Assembly (NCBI RefSeq): GCF_003583935.1
Contig: NZ_QYRN01000007.1
Location: forward strand, 1 to 64,000
Source of the DNA: Aureimonas flava
Lineage (GTDB): Bacteria > Pseudomonadota > Alphaproteobacteria > Rhizobiales > Rhizobiaceae
DNA length: 64,000 bases
Direction: 5' to 3'
How positions within the stretch are numbered: position 1 is the stretch's first letter; every line of letters starts with the position of its first letter. The notes beneath the pieces were generated by a model. The model saw only the letters and a list, made by a program, of their open reading frames with translations. It did not search any database and was not told the DNA's origin. The translations under genes and the position numbers were made by a program. Positions 44,197-53,271 of this stretch are shown here, piece after piece.

Positions 44197-46230
44197 ATGA
44201 CCCGCCATCCCGCCGCTTCGCACGGGGCCGCCGTGCTCGCGCACGAGCCCGACGGCTTCTCGCTGCTCGTCGCCGGCAAGCGCGTCCTTCGCCACGCCGC
44301 CGACGCGCCCTGCCTCTTCGTCGGCCGGGGCGAGGAGCGGATGGAGATGTATCGCGGCAATTTCGACATTGAGGACTACGTGGTGGAGCGCGTCGCGCTC
44401 CGCCACGCCAGCATGACCGGCGAGACGGTCGAGCTCGCCGCCGGGCCGGGCGAGGCGCCGCGCCTGCGCCTCCGGCTGGAGGGCGGGGCGCTGCGCTTCG
44501 AGGCGCTCGACCCCTGCGTGAACCGCCTCTGGCTGCGCGTCCCGGCCGAACCGGACGAGCACGTCTGGGGCGGCGGCGAGCAGATGTCGTATCTCGACCT
44601 GCGAGGCCGCCGCTTTCCGCTCTGGACCTCGGAGCCCGGCGTCGGGCGCGACAAGACCAGCGAGATCACCTTCCGGGCCGACGTGGCCGGCCGGGCGGGC
44701 GGCGACTACTACCACACCAACTACCCGCAGCCGACCTTCCTCTCCTCGCGCCGCTACGCGCTGCACGTCGAGACCGACGCCTACTCGGTGTTCGACTTCC
44801 GCCACCCGGACTTCCACGAGATCGAGGTCTGGGCGGTTCCCGAGCGGATCGAGCTGTTCGAGGCCGCCGACTTCCTCGGCCTCGTGGAGACGCTGTCCGC
44901 GCGCTTCGGCCGCCAGCCGCCGCTGCCCGACTGGGTGATGGGCGGGGCGATCGTCGGGCTCAAGGACGGGGCGCGCTCGTTCGAGCGGCTCGGGGCGATC
45001 CGCGAGGCGGGCGCGAAGGTGTCGGGCCTGTGGTGCGAGGACTGGGTCGGGCTGCGCCACACCTCGTTCGGGGCGCGCCTGTTCTGGGACTGGCGGGCCG
45101 ACGAGACCCGCTATCCGGGCCTGCGCCAGCGCATCGCCGAACTGAGCGAAGAGGGGACTCGCTTCCTCGGCTACGTGAACCCCTACCTGTGCGTCGACGG
45201 CTCGCTCTACCCGGAGGCCGAGGCGGCGGGATACCTCGCGCGAGACGGGCGGGGCGCGACGGCGCTGGTGGATTTCGGTGAGTTCGACTGCGGCGTGGTC
45301 GACTTCACCAACCCGGCGGCGGCCGACTGGTTCGCCGAGGCGGTGATCGGGCGCAACATGCTGGATTACGGCCTGTCCGGCTGGATGGCGGATTTCGGCG
45401 AGTACCTGCCGATCGACGTGCACCTGGCGAGCGGCGTCGACGCCAAGCTGATGCACAATCCCTGGCCAGTGCTCTGGGCCGAGGTCAACGCGCGGGCGGT
45501 GCGGAGCCGGGGGCGCACGGGCGACGCCCTGTTCTTCATGCGCGCCGGCTTCACCGGCGTTCAGGCGCATTGTCCGCTTCTGTGGGGCGGCGACCAGTCG
45601 GTCGACTTCTCGCGCCACGACGGGCTGGTGACGGCGATCTGCGGCGCGCTGTCGTCCGGCCTCCTCGGCAACGCCTACCACCATTCCGACATCGGCGGCT
45701 ACACGAGCCTCTTCGGCAACGTCCGGACGCCCGAGCTCCTCATGCGCTGGGCCGAGATGGCCGCCTTCACGCCGGTGATGCGCACCCACGAGGGCAACCG
45801 GCCGGCGGAGAACCTCCAGATCGACGGCGACCCGGAGGTGCTGGCGCATTTCGCTCGGATGACGCGGATTTACGCGCATCTTGCGCCCTACCTGCGCACG
45901 CTGAGGGACGAGGCCGCCGCGCGGGGCCTGCCGGTGCAGCGGGCGCTGTTCCTCCACTTTCCGGACGACGCGCGCACCTTCGCCATCCAGGACAGCTACC
46001 TGTTCGGCCCCGACCTCCTTGTCGCTCCGGTCTGGCAGGCGGGCGAGAGCGTGCGGCGGGCGTATCTGCCCCAGGGCGTCGATTGGGTCCATGTCTGGAC
46101 CGGCCGGCTCCATCCCGGCGGCGCGGAGGCCTGCGTCGAGGCGCCGTTCGGCCGGCCCGCGGTGTTCTTCCGGGCCGACACGGCGCAGCGCGAGCTGTTC
46201 GAGGGCCTGCCGGGCGCGGGCGGTGTCTAG
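44197..46230 (+). CDS. smoI: Sulfoquinovosidase SmoI (GH31, YihQ-like)
   Basis: A 677-residue GH31 enzyme that frees sulfoquinovose from sulfoquinovosyl glycerol or the plant sulfolipid headgroup. The nucleophile is Asp399 (GWMADFGEYLP) and the acid/base Asp466 (WGGDQSVDFS). The residues that grip the sulfonate in YihQ are present: Arg294 and Trp297 (GARLFWDW) and the Tyr of IGGYTSLF. The stretch RTHEGNRPAENLQIDGDPE near residue 525 also matches YihQ closely. No signal peptide, so hydrolysis is intracellular after import. Its last codons overlap the convergent hydantoinase gene by four bases. Confidence 0.93.
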   Translation: MTRHPAASHGAAVLAHEPDGFSLLVAGKRVLRHAADAPCLFVGRGEERMEMYRGNFDIEDYVVERVALRHASMTGETVELAAGPGEAPRLRLRLEGGALRFEALDPCVNRLWLRVPAEPDEHVWGGGEQMSYLDLRGRRFPLWTSEPGVGRDKTSEITFRADVAGRAGGDYYHTNYPQPTFLSSRRYALHVETDAYSVFDFRHPDFHEIEVWAVPERIELFEAADFLGLVETLSARFGRQPPLPDWVMGGAIVGLKDGARSFERLGAIREAGAKVSGLWCEDWVGLRHTSFGARLFWDWRADETRYPGLRQRIAELSEEGTRFLGYVNPYLCVDGSLYPEAEAAGYLARDGRGATALVDFGEFDCGVVDFTNPAAADWFAEAVIGRNMLDYGLSGWMADFGEYLPIDVHLASGVDAKLMHNPWPVLWAEVNARAVRSRGRTGDALFFMRAGFTGVQAHCPLLWGGDQSVDFSRHDGLVTAICGALSSGLLGNAYHHSDIGGYTSLFGNVRTPELLMRWAEMAAFTPVMRTHEGNRPAENLQIDGDPEVLAHFARMTRIYAHLAPYLRTLRDEAAARGLPVQRALFLHFPDDARTFAIQDSYLFGPDLLVAPVWQAGESVRRAYLPQGVDWVHVWTGRLHPGGAEACVEAPFGRPAVFFRADTAQRELFEGLPGAGGV

Positions 46231-47627
46231 AGGCTCGCGAGCGTCCGGGCGCGGTAGCGTCCGTCGCCCTTCTGCCCGACGAGCTCGCCCTCGCGCACCA
46301 TGACCTTGCCGCCGAGCACGACCGTGGTCGGCCAGCCGCGGATCTCCAGCCCCTCGTAGGGGCTGTAGTCGGCCCCGTCGTGCAGGTCGGCATGGCGGAT
46401 GGTGCGGCGCGCCTCCGGGTCCCAGATCGCGATGTCGGCGTCCATGCCGACGGCGATGCGCCCCTTGGCGGTCAGCCCGTAGACCTTGGCATGGTTGGTG
46501 GCGGTCAGCGCCACGAAGCGCGCCAAGTCGATGCGGCCCTTCATCACCCCTTCCGAGAACAAGATCGGCAGGCGCGTCTCGACGCCGGGAATGCCGTTCG
46601 GGATGTGGCGGAAGCTCGTCCGGCCCTTGGGGTTCAGCTTGCCCGCCGGGTCGTCGTAGCGGAACGGGCAATGGTCGGAGGAGAAGAGGTCGAAGACGCC
46701 CGTCTCCAGCCCGTTCCAGCAGGCGTCCTGCGAGGCCTTGTCGCGCGGCGGCGGCGAGCACACGAACTTCGCGCCCTCCCAGTCCATGCCGTCGAGGTCG
46801 GCGGCGGTGAGCACGAGGTATTGCGGGCAGGTCTCGCCGATCACCTTGCGGCCCCGGGCGCGCGCGGCGCGGATCTCGTCGATCGCCGGGCCGTTGGAGA
46901 CGTGGACGATGACCACCGGCACGTCCACCACCTCGGCCAGCGACAGAGCGCGGTGCGTCGCCTCGCGCTCCACCACGATCGGCCGGGTGGTCGCATGGGC
47001 GCGCGGGGCGAGGTCGCCGTCCGCCTCGTGCCGGCCGATCAGGTAGCGGATCGCGTCCTCGTTCTCGCAGTGGACCATCACCAGCGCGCCCGTGCGCCGG
47101 GCGACGTCCATCGTCTCCAGGATCTGCCCGTCGTTCAGCCGCAGGCCCTCGTAGGTCATGAAGACCTTGAACGAGGTGTAGCCGTCGGCGACCAGCGCGG
47201 GCAGCTCCTGGCCGAGCACCGACGGGCTCGGGTCGGAGACGATCAGGTGGAAGGAATGGTCGGTGTAGCAGTTGCCCTCGGCCAGCGCGTGGTAGCCCGT
47301 CAGCGCCTCGCGCAGCGACTGGCCCCGCTCCTGCAGGCAGAAGGGCAGGACGGTGGTGTTGCCGCCGAACAGCGCCGAGCGCGTGCCGCTCTCGAAATCG
47401 TCGGCCATGACGATGCCCTCGCCCGACGGCTGGGACAGGTGGACATGGCTGTCGATGCCGCCCGGCAGAACGAGGCGGCCGGCGGCGTCGATCTCCTGCG
47501 CCCCGCGCTCCAGCCTCTCGCCGATCTGCACGATGCGCCCGGCGCGCACGCCGACGTCGGCGGCGAACACGTCCGAGGCCGTCGCCACCGTCCCGCCGCG
47601 GATCACGAGGTCGAAGGGGGCGCTCAC
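46227..47627 (-). CDS. Dihydropyrimidinase/D-hydantoinase-like amidohydrolase
   Basis: A 466-residue cyclic amidohydrolase. It has the metal-binding GGIDSHVHLSQP, the Lys expected to be carboxylated in YTSFKVFMTYEG, VMVHCENED, VVIVHVSNG and the final Asp in FSSDHCPF, so both zinc sites look intact. This family opens hydantoin or dihydropyrimidine rings. The GTG start at 47627 overlaps the stop of the aminotransferase-like gene (GTGA). Context with an amino-acid-type transporter suggests use of a cyclic amide nutrient; the substrate is unknown. Confidence 0.9.
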   Translation of the reverse strand: MSAPFDLVIRGGTVATASDVFAADVGVRAGRIVQIGERLERGAQEIDAAGRLVLPGGIDSHVHLSQPSGEGIVMADDFESGTRSALFGGNTTVLPFCLQERGQSLREALTGYHALAEGNCYTDHSFHLIVSDPSPSVLGQELPALVADGYTSFKVFMTYEGLRLNDGQILETMDVARRTGALVMVHCENEDAIRYLIGRHEADGDLAPRAHATTRPIVVEREATHRALSLAEVVDVPVVIVHVSNGPAIDEIRAARARGRKVIGETCPQYLVLTAADLDGMDWEGAKFVCSPPPRDKASQDACWNGLETGVFDLFSSDHCPFRYDDPAGKLNPKGRTSFRHIPNGIPGVETRLPILFSEGVMKGRIDLARFVALTATNHAKVYGLTAKGRIAVGMDADIAIWDPEARRTIRHADLHDGADYSPYEGLEIRGWPTTVVLGGKVMVREGELVGQKGDGRYRARTLASL

Positions 47628-48841
47628 AGCGCCGGCTCCAGCGCGGCGATCAGCCGGTCCACCTCGGCGGGCGTGTTGTAGTGCACCATCGACACGCGCA
47701 CCACGCCGTCGGTCTTCGAGAGCCCGTGCTCCTCGACGACGCGCTTGGCGTAAAAGTCGCCGAAGCGAATGCCGACCTTGGCGCGGTCCACGGCCTCCAC
47801 CACGGCGCGCGAGCTGGTGTCGCCCACGGTGAAGGACACGGTGGAGACGCGCTCGGCGATGTCCGTCGAGGCGCGCCCGATCACCCGCACCGAGTTGCGC
47901 GATGCGAGGAAGTCGACGAGCTGCGCGGTGAGGGCGCGCTCCTGCTCGGCCACGAGGCCGAAGCCCGCCTCCAGGGCGGCGCGGCCGGGGGCGGCGCCGC
48001 TCCGGGTGCCGAGCTCCTCGACATAGTCCACCGCGCCGATCGAGCCGTAGGCGCACTCGTAGTTGACGTTGCCGGGCTCCAGCTTGTGCGGCACGCGGCT
48101 CTTGTCGAAGAAGTAGTGGTAGATGTTGTCGAGCTCCAGCAGCTTGTCGCGCTTGCCGAACATCACCGCGTGGTGCGGCCCGAACACCTTGTAGACGCTG
48201 AACACGTAGTAGTCGGCGTCGAGCGCCCGCACGTCGATCGCGCGGTGCGGCGCGTAGGCGACCGCGTCCACGCAGAGCTCGGCGCCGGCCGCGTGCACGA
48301 TGTCGGCGATGGCGCGGATCGGGTTGATCGTGCCGAGGATGTTGGAGGCGTGGGTCACGCAGACCAGCCTGGTGCGCTCGTTCATCAGCCCCTCGAGGTC
48401 CGCGAGGTCGAGCTCGAACGTCTCCGGGTCGCAGCGCCACCAGCGGATGGTCACCCCGCGCGCCGCGTGCTTGAGCCAGGGGCCGATATTGGCTTCGTGG
48501 TCCACGTTGGTGAGGACGATCTCGTCGCCCGGCCCCAGACGGCTCGTCATCGCCTCCGACAGGAAGCGCAGGAGCACGGTGGTGGACGCGCCCATGACGA
48601 TCTCGCCGGCGTCGCAGTTCATGAAGCGGGCGAAGGCCTCGCGCGACTGCGCGACGCGCGCCGTGGAGATGCGGCTTGGCTCGTAGCTCGCCCCGGTCTG
48701 GACGTTGGTGGTCAGGAGATAGTCGGACACGCGCTCCGCGACGCGGCGCAGCACCTGGCTGCCGCCGGCGTTGTCCATGAAGGCCCATTCGCCTGCGAGG
48801 GCGGGGAACTGGGCGCGGACGAAATCGAGATCGAGGGTCAT
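47624..48841 (-). CDS. Class V aminotransferase-like protein (VC1184-type cysteine desulfurase family)
   Basis: A 405-residue PLP enzyme of fold type I. FMDNAGGSQVLRRVAERVSD, ASTTVLLRFLSEAM, HASNILGTINPI, CVDAVAYAPHRAIDV and the PLP Lys in FSVYKVFGPHHAVMFG are visible. The pattern is that of the VC1184 subfamily, annotated as cysteine-desulfurase-like but of uncertain reaction. It is coupled to the hydantoinase-like gene and lies 49 bases below the ABC ATPase gene, so it probably acts on the transported compound rather than in Fe-S assembly. Confidence 0.85.
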   Translation of the reverse strand: MTLDLDFVRAQFPALAGEWAFMDNAGGSQVLRRVAERVSDYLLTTNVQTGASYEPSRISTARVAQSREAFARFMNCDAGEIVMGASTTVLLRFLSEAMTSRLGPGDEIVLTNVDHEANIGPWLKHAARGVTIRWWRCDPETFELDLADLEGLMNERTRLVCVTHASNILGTINPIRAIADIVHAAGAELCVDAVAYAPHRAIDVRALDADYYVFSVYKVFGPHHAVMFGKRDKLLELDNIYHYFFDKSRVPHKLEPGNVNYECAYGSIGAVDYVEELGTRSGAAPGRAALEAGFGLVAEQERALTAQLVDFLASRNSVRVIGRASTDIAERVSTVSFTVGDTSSRAVVEAVDRAKVGIRFGDFYAKRVVEEHGLSKTDGVVRVSMVHYNTPAEVDRLIAALEPAL

Positions 48842-48890
48842 GGATGCCTGGCCTTGCCGGCGCGTCTCTCCCCGCGCCTGTCTGGTGGGA

Positions 48891-49637
48891 TCAGTGGTTG
48901 AGGACCGCGTCCAGGAAGGCGCGGGCCCGCTCGTTGCGGGGGGCGGAGAAGAAGGCGTCGGGCGTCGACACCTCGCGGATCTCGCCGTCCTCCATGAAGA
49001 CGATGCGGTCGGCGACCTGGCGCGCGAACCCCATCTCGTGGGTCACGAGCACCAGCGTGACGCCGGAATGGGCGAGGCCCTTGATGACGTCGAGCACCTC
49101 GCCGACCATTTCGGGGTCGAGCGCCGAGGTCGGCTCGTCGAACAGGAGGATGCGCGGCTCCATGGCGAGCGCGCGGGCGATGCCGACGCGCTGCTGCTGG
49201 CCGCCGGAGAGCTGGGTCGGGAACTTCTCCGCCTGGGCCGCGATGCCGACGCGCGCGAGAAGCGCGCGCGCCCGCGTGCGGCTGTCCTCCCAGGACAGCT
49301 TGCGCACCCGCACCGGGCCGAGCGCCACGTTGTCGAGCACCGACAGGTTGGGGAAGAGGTTGAAGGCCTGGAACACCATGCCGGTCTGCTGGCGGACCTT
49401 GAGCAGGTTCCGGCCCCGCTCCACCCGCACGCCGCCCACGAACACCTCGCCCGCGTCGTGGACCTCGAGATGGTTGATGCAGCGGATGAGGGTCGACTTG
49501 CCCGAGCCGGACGGCCCGAGAAGCACCACCACCTCGCCGGCCGCGACGTCGAGATCGACCCGTCGCAGCGCGGTGAACTGGCCGTAGTGCTTGGACACGC
49601 CGCGCATGCGGATGATCGGTTCGGCGGGGGCGGTCAT
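48891..49637 (-). CDS. Amino-acid-type ABC transporter ATPase
   Basis: A 248-residue ATPase of the GlnQ/HisP type: Walker A GPSGSGKST, signature LSGGQQQRVGIARAL, Walker B ILLFDEPTSALD and switch His VTHEMGFA. Length and Q-loop context (MVFQAFNLFPNLSVLDNV) are typical of polar amino acid importers. It starts one base before the permease stop (49639) and belongs to the operon 51181 to 46227. Confidence 0.93.
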   Translation of the reverse strand: MTAPAEPIIRMRGVSKHYGQFTALRRVDLDVAAGEVVVLLGPSGSGKSTLIRCINHLEVHDAGEVFVGGVRVERGRNLLKVRQQTGMVFQAFNLFPNLSVLDNVALGPVRVRKLSWEDSRTRARALLARVGIAAQAEKFPTQLSGGQQQRVGIARALAMEPRILLFDEPTSALDPEMVGEVLDVIKGLAHSGVTLVLVTHEMGFARQVADRIVFMEDGEIREVSTPDAFFSAPRNERARAFLDAVLNH

Positions 49638-49638
49638 C

Positions 49639-50313
49639 TCAGCGGGCCTCCCGGGCCGAGTATCGCGTCTCGAAGCGCGCGACGAGGCGCACCAGCGGCA
49701 GCAGCAGCAGGAGGTAGAGCAGCGCGGCGCCGATCAGCGGCGTCGGGTTGGCGGCGAGCGCCTGGGCCTGCGTCGCCTGCTTCAGGAGGTCGGGCAGCGC
49801 CACCACGGAGGCGAGCGCGGTGTCCTTCATGACGTTGATCGAATTGTTGGTGAGCGGCGGGATCACGATGCGCACGGCCTGCGGCAGCACCACGTCGCGC
49901 ATCACGTCGAACGCGTTGAGCCCGATCGACTGGGCGGCCTCGAACTGGCCGCGCGGGATCGCCTCGATCCCGGCGCGGTAGATCTCGGCCGTGTAGGCGG
50001 AGGAAACCGTGGTGAGGGCAAGGCAGGCCGAGGCGAAGGGCGACAGGCGGATGCCGATGAAGGGAAAGGCGTAGTAGACGATCACCAGCCAGACCAGGAC
50101 CGGCAGGGCCCGGAACACGTCGATATAGGCGATGGCGAGCCAGCGCGCGGGACGCGGGGCATAGAGGCGCACCAGCGCCAGCGCGAGGCCGCCGAGGAGG
50201 CCGAGCACGATCGACAGGCCGCCGAGCAGGATCGTGCGCCACAGGCCCTGGAGGAGCTGGGGCATGGAGCGCCAGAGCACGTCGAGGTTGAAGAAGGTGG
50301 AGACGATGTCCAT
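49639..50313 (-). CDS. Amino-acid-type ABC transporter permease
   Basis: A 224-residue permease of the HisM/GlnP group with about five membrane segments and the EAA-type loop EAAQSIGLNAFDVMRDVVLPQ. Only one permease gene is present, so the transporter would contain a homodimer. It lies 85 bases below the binding-protein gene. Confidence 0.92.
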   Translation of the reverse strand: MDIVSTFFNLDVLWRSMPQLLQGLWRTILLGGLSIVLGLLGGLALALVRLYAPRPARWLAIAYIDVFRALPVLVWLVIVYYAFPFIGIRLSPFASACLALTTVSSAYTAEIYRAGIEAIPRGQFEAAQSIGLNAFDVMRDVVLPQAVRIVIPPLTNNSINVMKDTALASVVALPDLLKQATQAQALAANPTPLIGAALLYLLLLLPLVRLVARFETRYSAREAR

Positions 50314-50398
50314 GCGGGCCCTGCGATGCGACGGGGTGCGGAGGCGGGCGCGTCGTCCGCCTCCGGCTTCGGGGATGCGGCGCCGCGCGCCGCCGGGC

Positions 50399-51181
50399 TC
50401 AGGGCTTGGGCGTGTCGGCGACCATCACGGTCGAGGTCTTGGGATCGGGCTGGGTGCCGAACCAGGTCTCGTGCAGCTTGGCCAGGAAGCCGTCCTGCTT
50501 CATCGCGGTGATCGCCTGGGTGGCCTCGGGCACCAGCGGCGAGTCCTTGGCGAACATGATCGAGTACTGCTCGCCGGTCGGGATGCGCTCCACCACCGCA
50601 TACTGCGGCTTGTCGCGGATGTAGTAGGCCACCGCCGGGATGTCGGAGATGTAGCCGTCGATGCGGCCGGCCGCGAGGTCGAGCATGGCCGGGGCGAGGC
50701 CCTCGAAGCGGCGGATCTCGGAGAGGCCGAGCTCGCCCTGGTGCTCGGAGGCGTAGATGTCGCCCGTGGAGCCGGTGTCCACGCCCACCACCTTGCCCTT
50801 GAGGCCCGAGAGCCCCTCGATCCCGGACGTCTTCAGGACCGAGAGCGACTGGTCGCTGTCGTAGTAGGGCTGGGCGAAGGACACCGATTCGAGGCGCTTC
50901 TTGGTGATGGTGATGGACGAGACGGCGGCGTCGATGCGGCCGGACTGGACGGCCGAGAACAGGCCGTTGAAAGGGATGTTCTCGAACTGGACGTCGTCGT
51001 AGCCCATGCGCTTGGCCGCCTCGCGCACGAGATCGACCTCGAAGCCGACGATCTCGGACTTTTCGTTCTGGAACTCCCAGGGGACGTTGCCGACATTGGC
51101 GCCGACCGTCAGCGACTTGGCGGCGGCAGGGCTGGCCGCGGCGATCACGGCGGCGAGGGCGGCCAGGTGGATGCGGGTCAT
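50399..51181 (-). CDS. Amino-acid-type ABC transporter binding protein
   Basis: A 260-residue periplasmic binding protein (family 3) with signal peptide 1-21 (cleavage after AAA). It shows SLTVGANVGNVPWEFQNEKS, EIVGFEVDLVREAAKRMGYD, AVSSITITKKRLESVSFAQP and GVDTGSTGDIYA. The ligand-binding Arg that most amino acid binders have after the SITIT segment (T-x-x-R) is Lys-Lys-Arg here, shifted but probably present. It is the first gene of the transporter operon. Confidence 0.92.
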   Translation of the reverse strand: MTRIHLAALAAVIAAASPAAAKSLTVGANVGNVPWEFQNEKSEIVGFEVDLVREAAKRMGYDDVQFENIPFNGLFSAVQSGRIDAAVSSITITKKRLESVSFAQPYYDSDQSLSVLKTSGIEGLSGLKGKVVGVDTGSTGDIYASEHQGELGLSEIRRFEGLAPAMLDLAAGRIDGYISDIPAVAYYIRDKPQYAVVERIPTGEQYSIMFAKDSPLVPEATQAITAMKQDGFLAKLHETWFGTQPDPKTSTVMVADTPKP

Positions 51182-51555
51182 GTCGGCTCCTGGGTGAGGG
51201 GAAACGGGGCTCGGGCGCGGCGCTGCCGCTGTTCAAAAAATAGACATTCGGAGGGAGGTGCCCTCCGATGGTCAATTGGTATGGACTGCGCAGGCGTTTG
51301 TGAAGAGGAAAAAACAGAAGGCCGATAAATCGTATGCAGTTTGCGCGGGCCGGCGTTGGAGCGCGACGGTCGTGCGCGCGGGCGGGTGTCCGTGCGTGGG
51401 GCGAACGTCGGCCGGCCTCGGTGCACGGTGACGGCGTCCCGTGCGGTGCGCACGCGTGGCCGCTCCGCCGACGTCGCCTTCTGGACGGCCGAGAGCGGGT
51501 CGAGGGTCGCGAAAAGGGAAGGCTGCGGCCGAAGCGGGGCCGCGGGAGCCCGCCG
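51182..51555. other. Promoter region of the transporter operon
   Basis: About 370 bases between the FCD regulator stop and the binding-protein start. The part near 51225-51345 is AT-richer (GGTCAATTGGTATGG, GATAAATCGTATGC) and probably carries the promoter and regulator site, but no convincing dyad was found. The rest shows no gene. Confidence 0.4.
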
Positions 51556-52356
51556 TCAGTCCTCCAGGGACGCGGGACGCCGGCGGCGGGGCGCGACGGC
51601 GGGCTCCATCGCGGCATAGGGCGCCAGGATGTCCATGAGGTCGCCGCGGGTCTCGGGCGCTTTGAGGAGCGCGCGCTGGGCGACCTGGTCGAGATGGTGC
51701 GCCATCCGCGCCGCGGCGCGGGCCTCGTCGCCCGCTTCCAGCGCCGCCAGGACGTCGCGGTGCTCCGAGATCGCGCAATCGGTGGAATGCGGGCGGCCGA
51801 AGGCGGCGAGCGACAGGCAGGACCGGTAGGCCGTCTCGCGGACGTAGCGCGACAGCGTCGAACGACCCGTCATCTCGGCGAGGCGCACGTGGAACTCGGT
51901 CGCCAGCCGCAGCGAGGCGGCCTCCGGCCCGTTCCTGGCGGCCTCCTCGGCATCGACATGGGCCGCGAGCTCGGCGAGCTGGCGAGCCGACAGGCGGCCG
52001 GCGAGGCGCTTGACCACCAGCCGCTCCAGCTCGATGCGGATGTCGAACTCGTCGCGCGCGTCCTCGAAGGACGGCGTCGCGACCACGGCGATGCGGTTGC
52101 GGCGCAGCTCCACCAGACCCTCGGAGGCGAGCTGCCCCAGGGCGTGGCGCGCCAGGGTGCGGCTCGCGCCGAACCGCTCGCCGAGCTGGTCCTCCGGCAG
52201 CTTGTCGCCGGGAGCAAGGGCCCGCTCGAGGATCGCCATGCGGATGGCGCGGCAGATCGCCGATGCCCGATCCGCAGCCTTGGTCTGGTCCTCTGCGACG
52301 TCTTCGCTTCTCACCCGGTGAACCTTTCGTCCCGCCCCCGACACCCGATCTAGCAT
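51556..52356 (-). CDS. GntR/FCD-family regulator
   Basis: A 266-residue regulator with an N-terminal winged helix (ICRAIRMAILERALAPGDKL, then LGERFGASRTLARHALGQLA and GLVELRRNRIAVV) and a C-terminal FCD domain (about 110-245) with the metal/ligand residues in FDIRIELERLVVKRLA, EFHVRLAEMTG and SEHRDVLAALEAGD. It lies just upstream of the transporter/amidohydrolase operon on the same strand and is its likely regulator, responding to the substrate or a carboxylate breakdown product. The start could be later. Confidence 0.85.
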   Translation of the reverse strand: MLDRVSGAGRKVHRVRSEDVAEDQTKAADRASAICRAIRMAILERALAPGDKLPEDQLGERFGASRTLARHALGQLASEGLVELRRNRIAVVATPSFEDARDEFDIRIELERLVVKRLAGRLSARQLAELAAHVDAEEAARNGPEAASLRLATEFHVRLAEMTGRSTLSRYVRETAYRSCLSLAAFGRPHSTDCAISEHRDVLAALEAGDEARAAARMAHHLDQVAQRALLKAPETRGDLMDILAPYAAMEPAVAPRRRRPASLED

Positions 52357-52629
52357 CCCGCGCCGCCGCGCAGAAGCGGCGAGAACGAAGGCGCGGCGGA
52401 TGTCGCGCTCGACGTGCATGCAGGCCGACGGCGTTTTGGGATGCAGGATGCTCATCGAGGGGCGCTCGGGCGTGCGCGGGGGGCGGCGCGGTTTCCCGTC
52501 GGCGGTGGTCGTGTCGGGAAATCTCCCGGCTTTTCGGGATGGGCGCGAGCGCGCACTATCGCCGGGCAATGGCCGGCGGGCGCGCCGCGCGAGGCGCGGC
52601 GAGGCTCCCGGACCGGGGAGGAAGATCGG

Positions 52630-53271
52630 ATGCGCCCTCGCCTTGTCGTCGTCCCGCTGCTTCTCCTGTCCCTGTGCGGCACGGCCGCCGGGGCGGCGAG
52701 GTTTCCCGACGTGAGCTGGGACTGGTACAAGGCCGGCGAGGTCTACCTCGCCTATCGCACGCCGAGCCCGGAGCTCTCGACGCGCTACTTCCGCAAGGCG
52801 GCGGAGGCGGGCAACCCGTCCGCCCAGTACAAGCTCGGCGAGCATTACGAGAAGGGCATCGGCGTCCCCCGCTCGTACCGCGAGGCCTATCGCTGGTACC
52901 GCACGGCGGCCGAGACCGGGGACCGCTACGCCGAGTTCAAGGTCGGCGAGTTCCTGGAGAACGGCCGCGGCACGCGGCGAAACCTGGCGGAGGCCGCGCG
53001 CTGGTACGAGCGCGCCGCGCGGCAGGGCAATCCCTGGGGCTACCACATGCTGGGCTTCATGCTGGCCGAGGGCAAGGGCGTGCCGCGCGACGAGCGCCTG
53101 GCCGCGCGCTACCTCGAGATCTCCGTGCGCGAGACGGGGGACGACTGGGCGAAATGGCGGCTCGCCAAGCTGATCCGGCGCAGCGACCCGGCGCGGGCCA
53201 TGCGCCTGCTCGACGAGGCTGCGGCCAGCGGCAACCGGGAGGCGCGGCGGGACTTGGCCGCCATGCGGTGA
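52630..53271 (+). CDS. Secreted Sel1-repeat protein
   Basis: A 213-residue protein with a signal peptide (about 1-23, cleavage AGA-ARF) and four Sel1-like repeats (for example AEAGNPSAQYKLGEHYEKGI, RNLAEAARWYERAARQGNPW and YHMLGFMLAEGKGVPRDERL). Sel1 proteins act as periplasmic scaffolds, often in polysaccharide export (AlgK-like). Its stop overlaps the GTG start of the GH10 gene, so both are translated together and probably work in the same polysaccharide pathway. Confidence 0.85.
   Translation: MRPRLVVVPLLLLSLCGTAAGAARFPDVSWDWYKAGEVYLAYRTPSPELSTRYFRKAAEAGNPSAQYKLGEHYEKGIGVPRSYREAYRWYRTAAETGDRYAEFKVGEFLENGRGTRRNLAEAARWYERAARQGNPWGYHMLGFMLAEGKGVPRDERLAARYLEISVRETGDDWAKWRLAKLIRRSDPARAMRLLDEAAASGNREARRDLAAMR

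Noticed and set aside
44149-46761. 870-codon minus-strand frame
   Set aside because: Antisense of the sulfoquinovosidase and a shifted frame of the hydantoinase gene; no recognisable protein.
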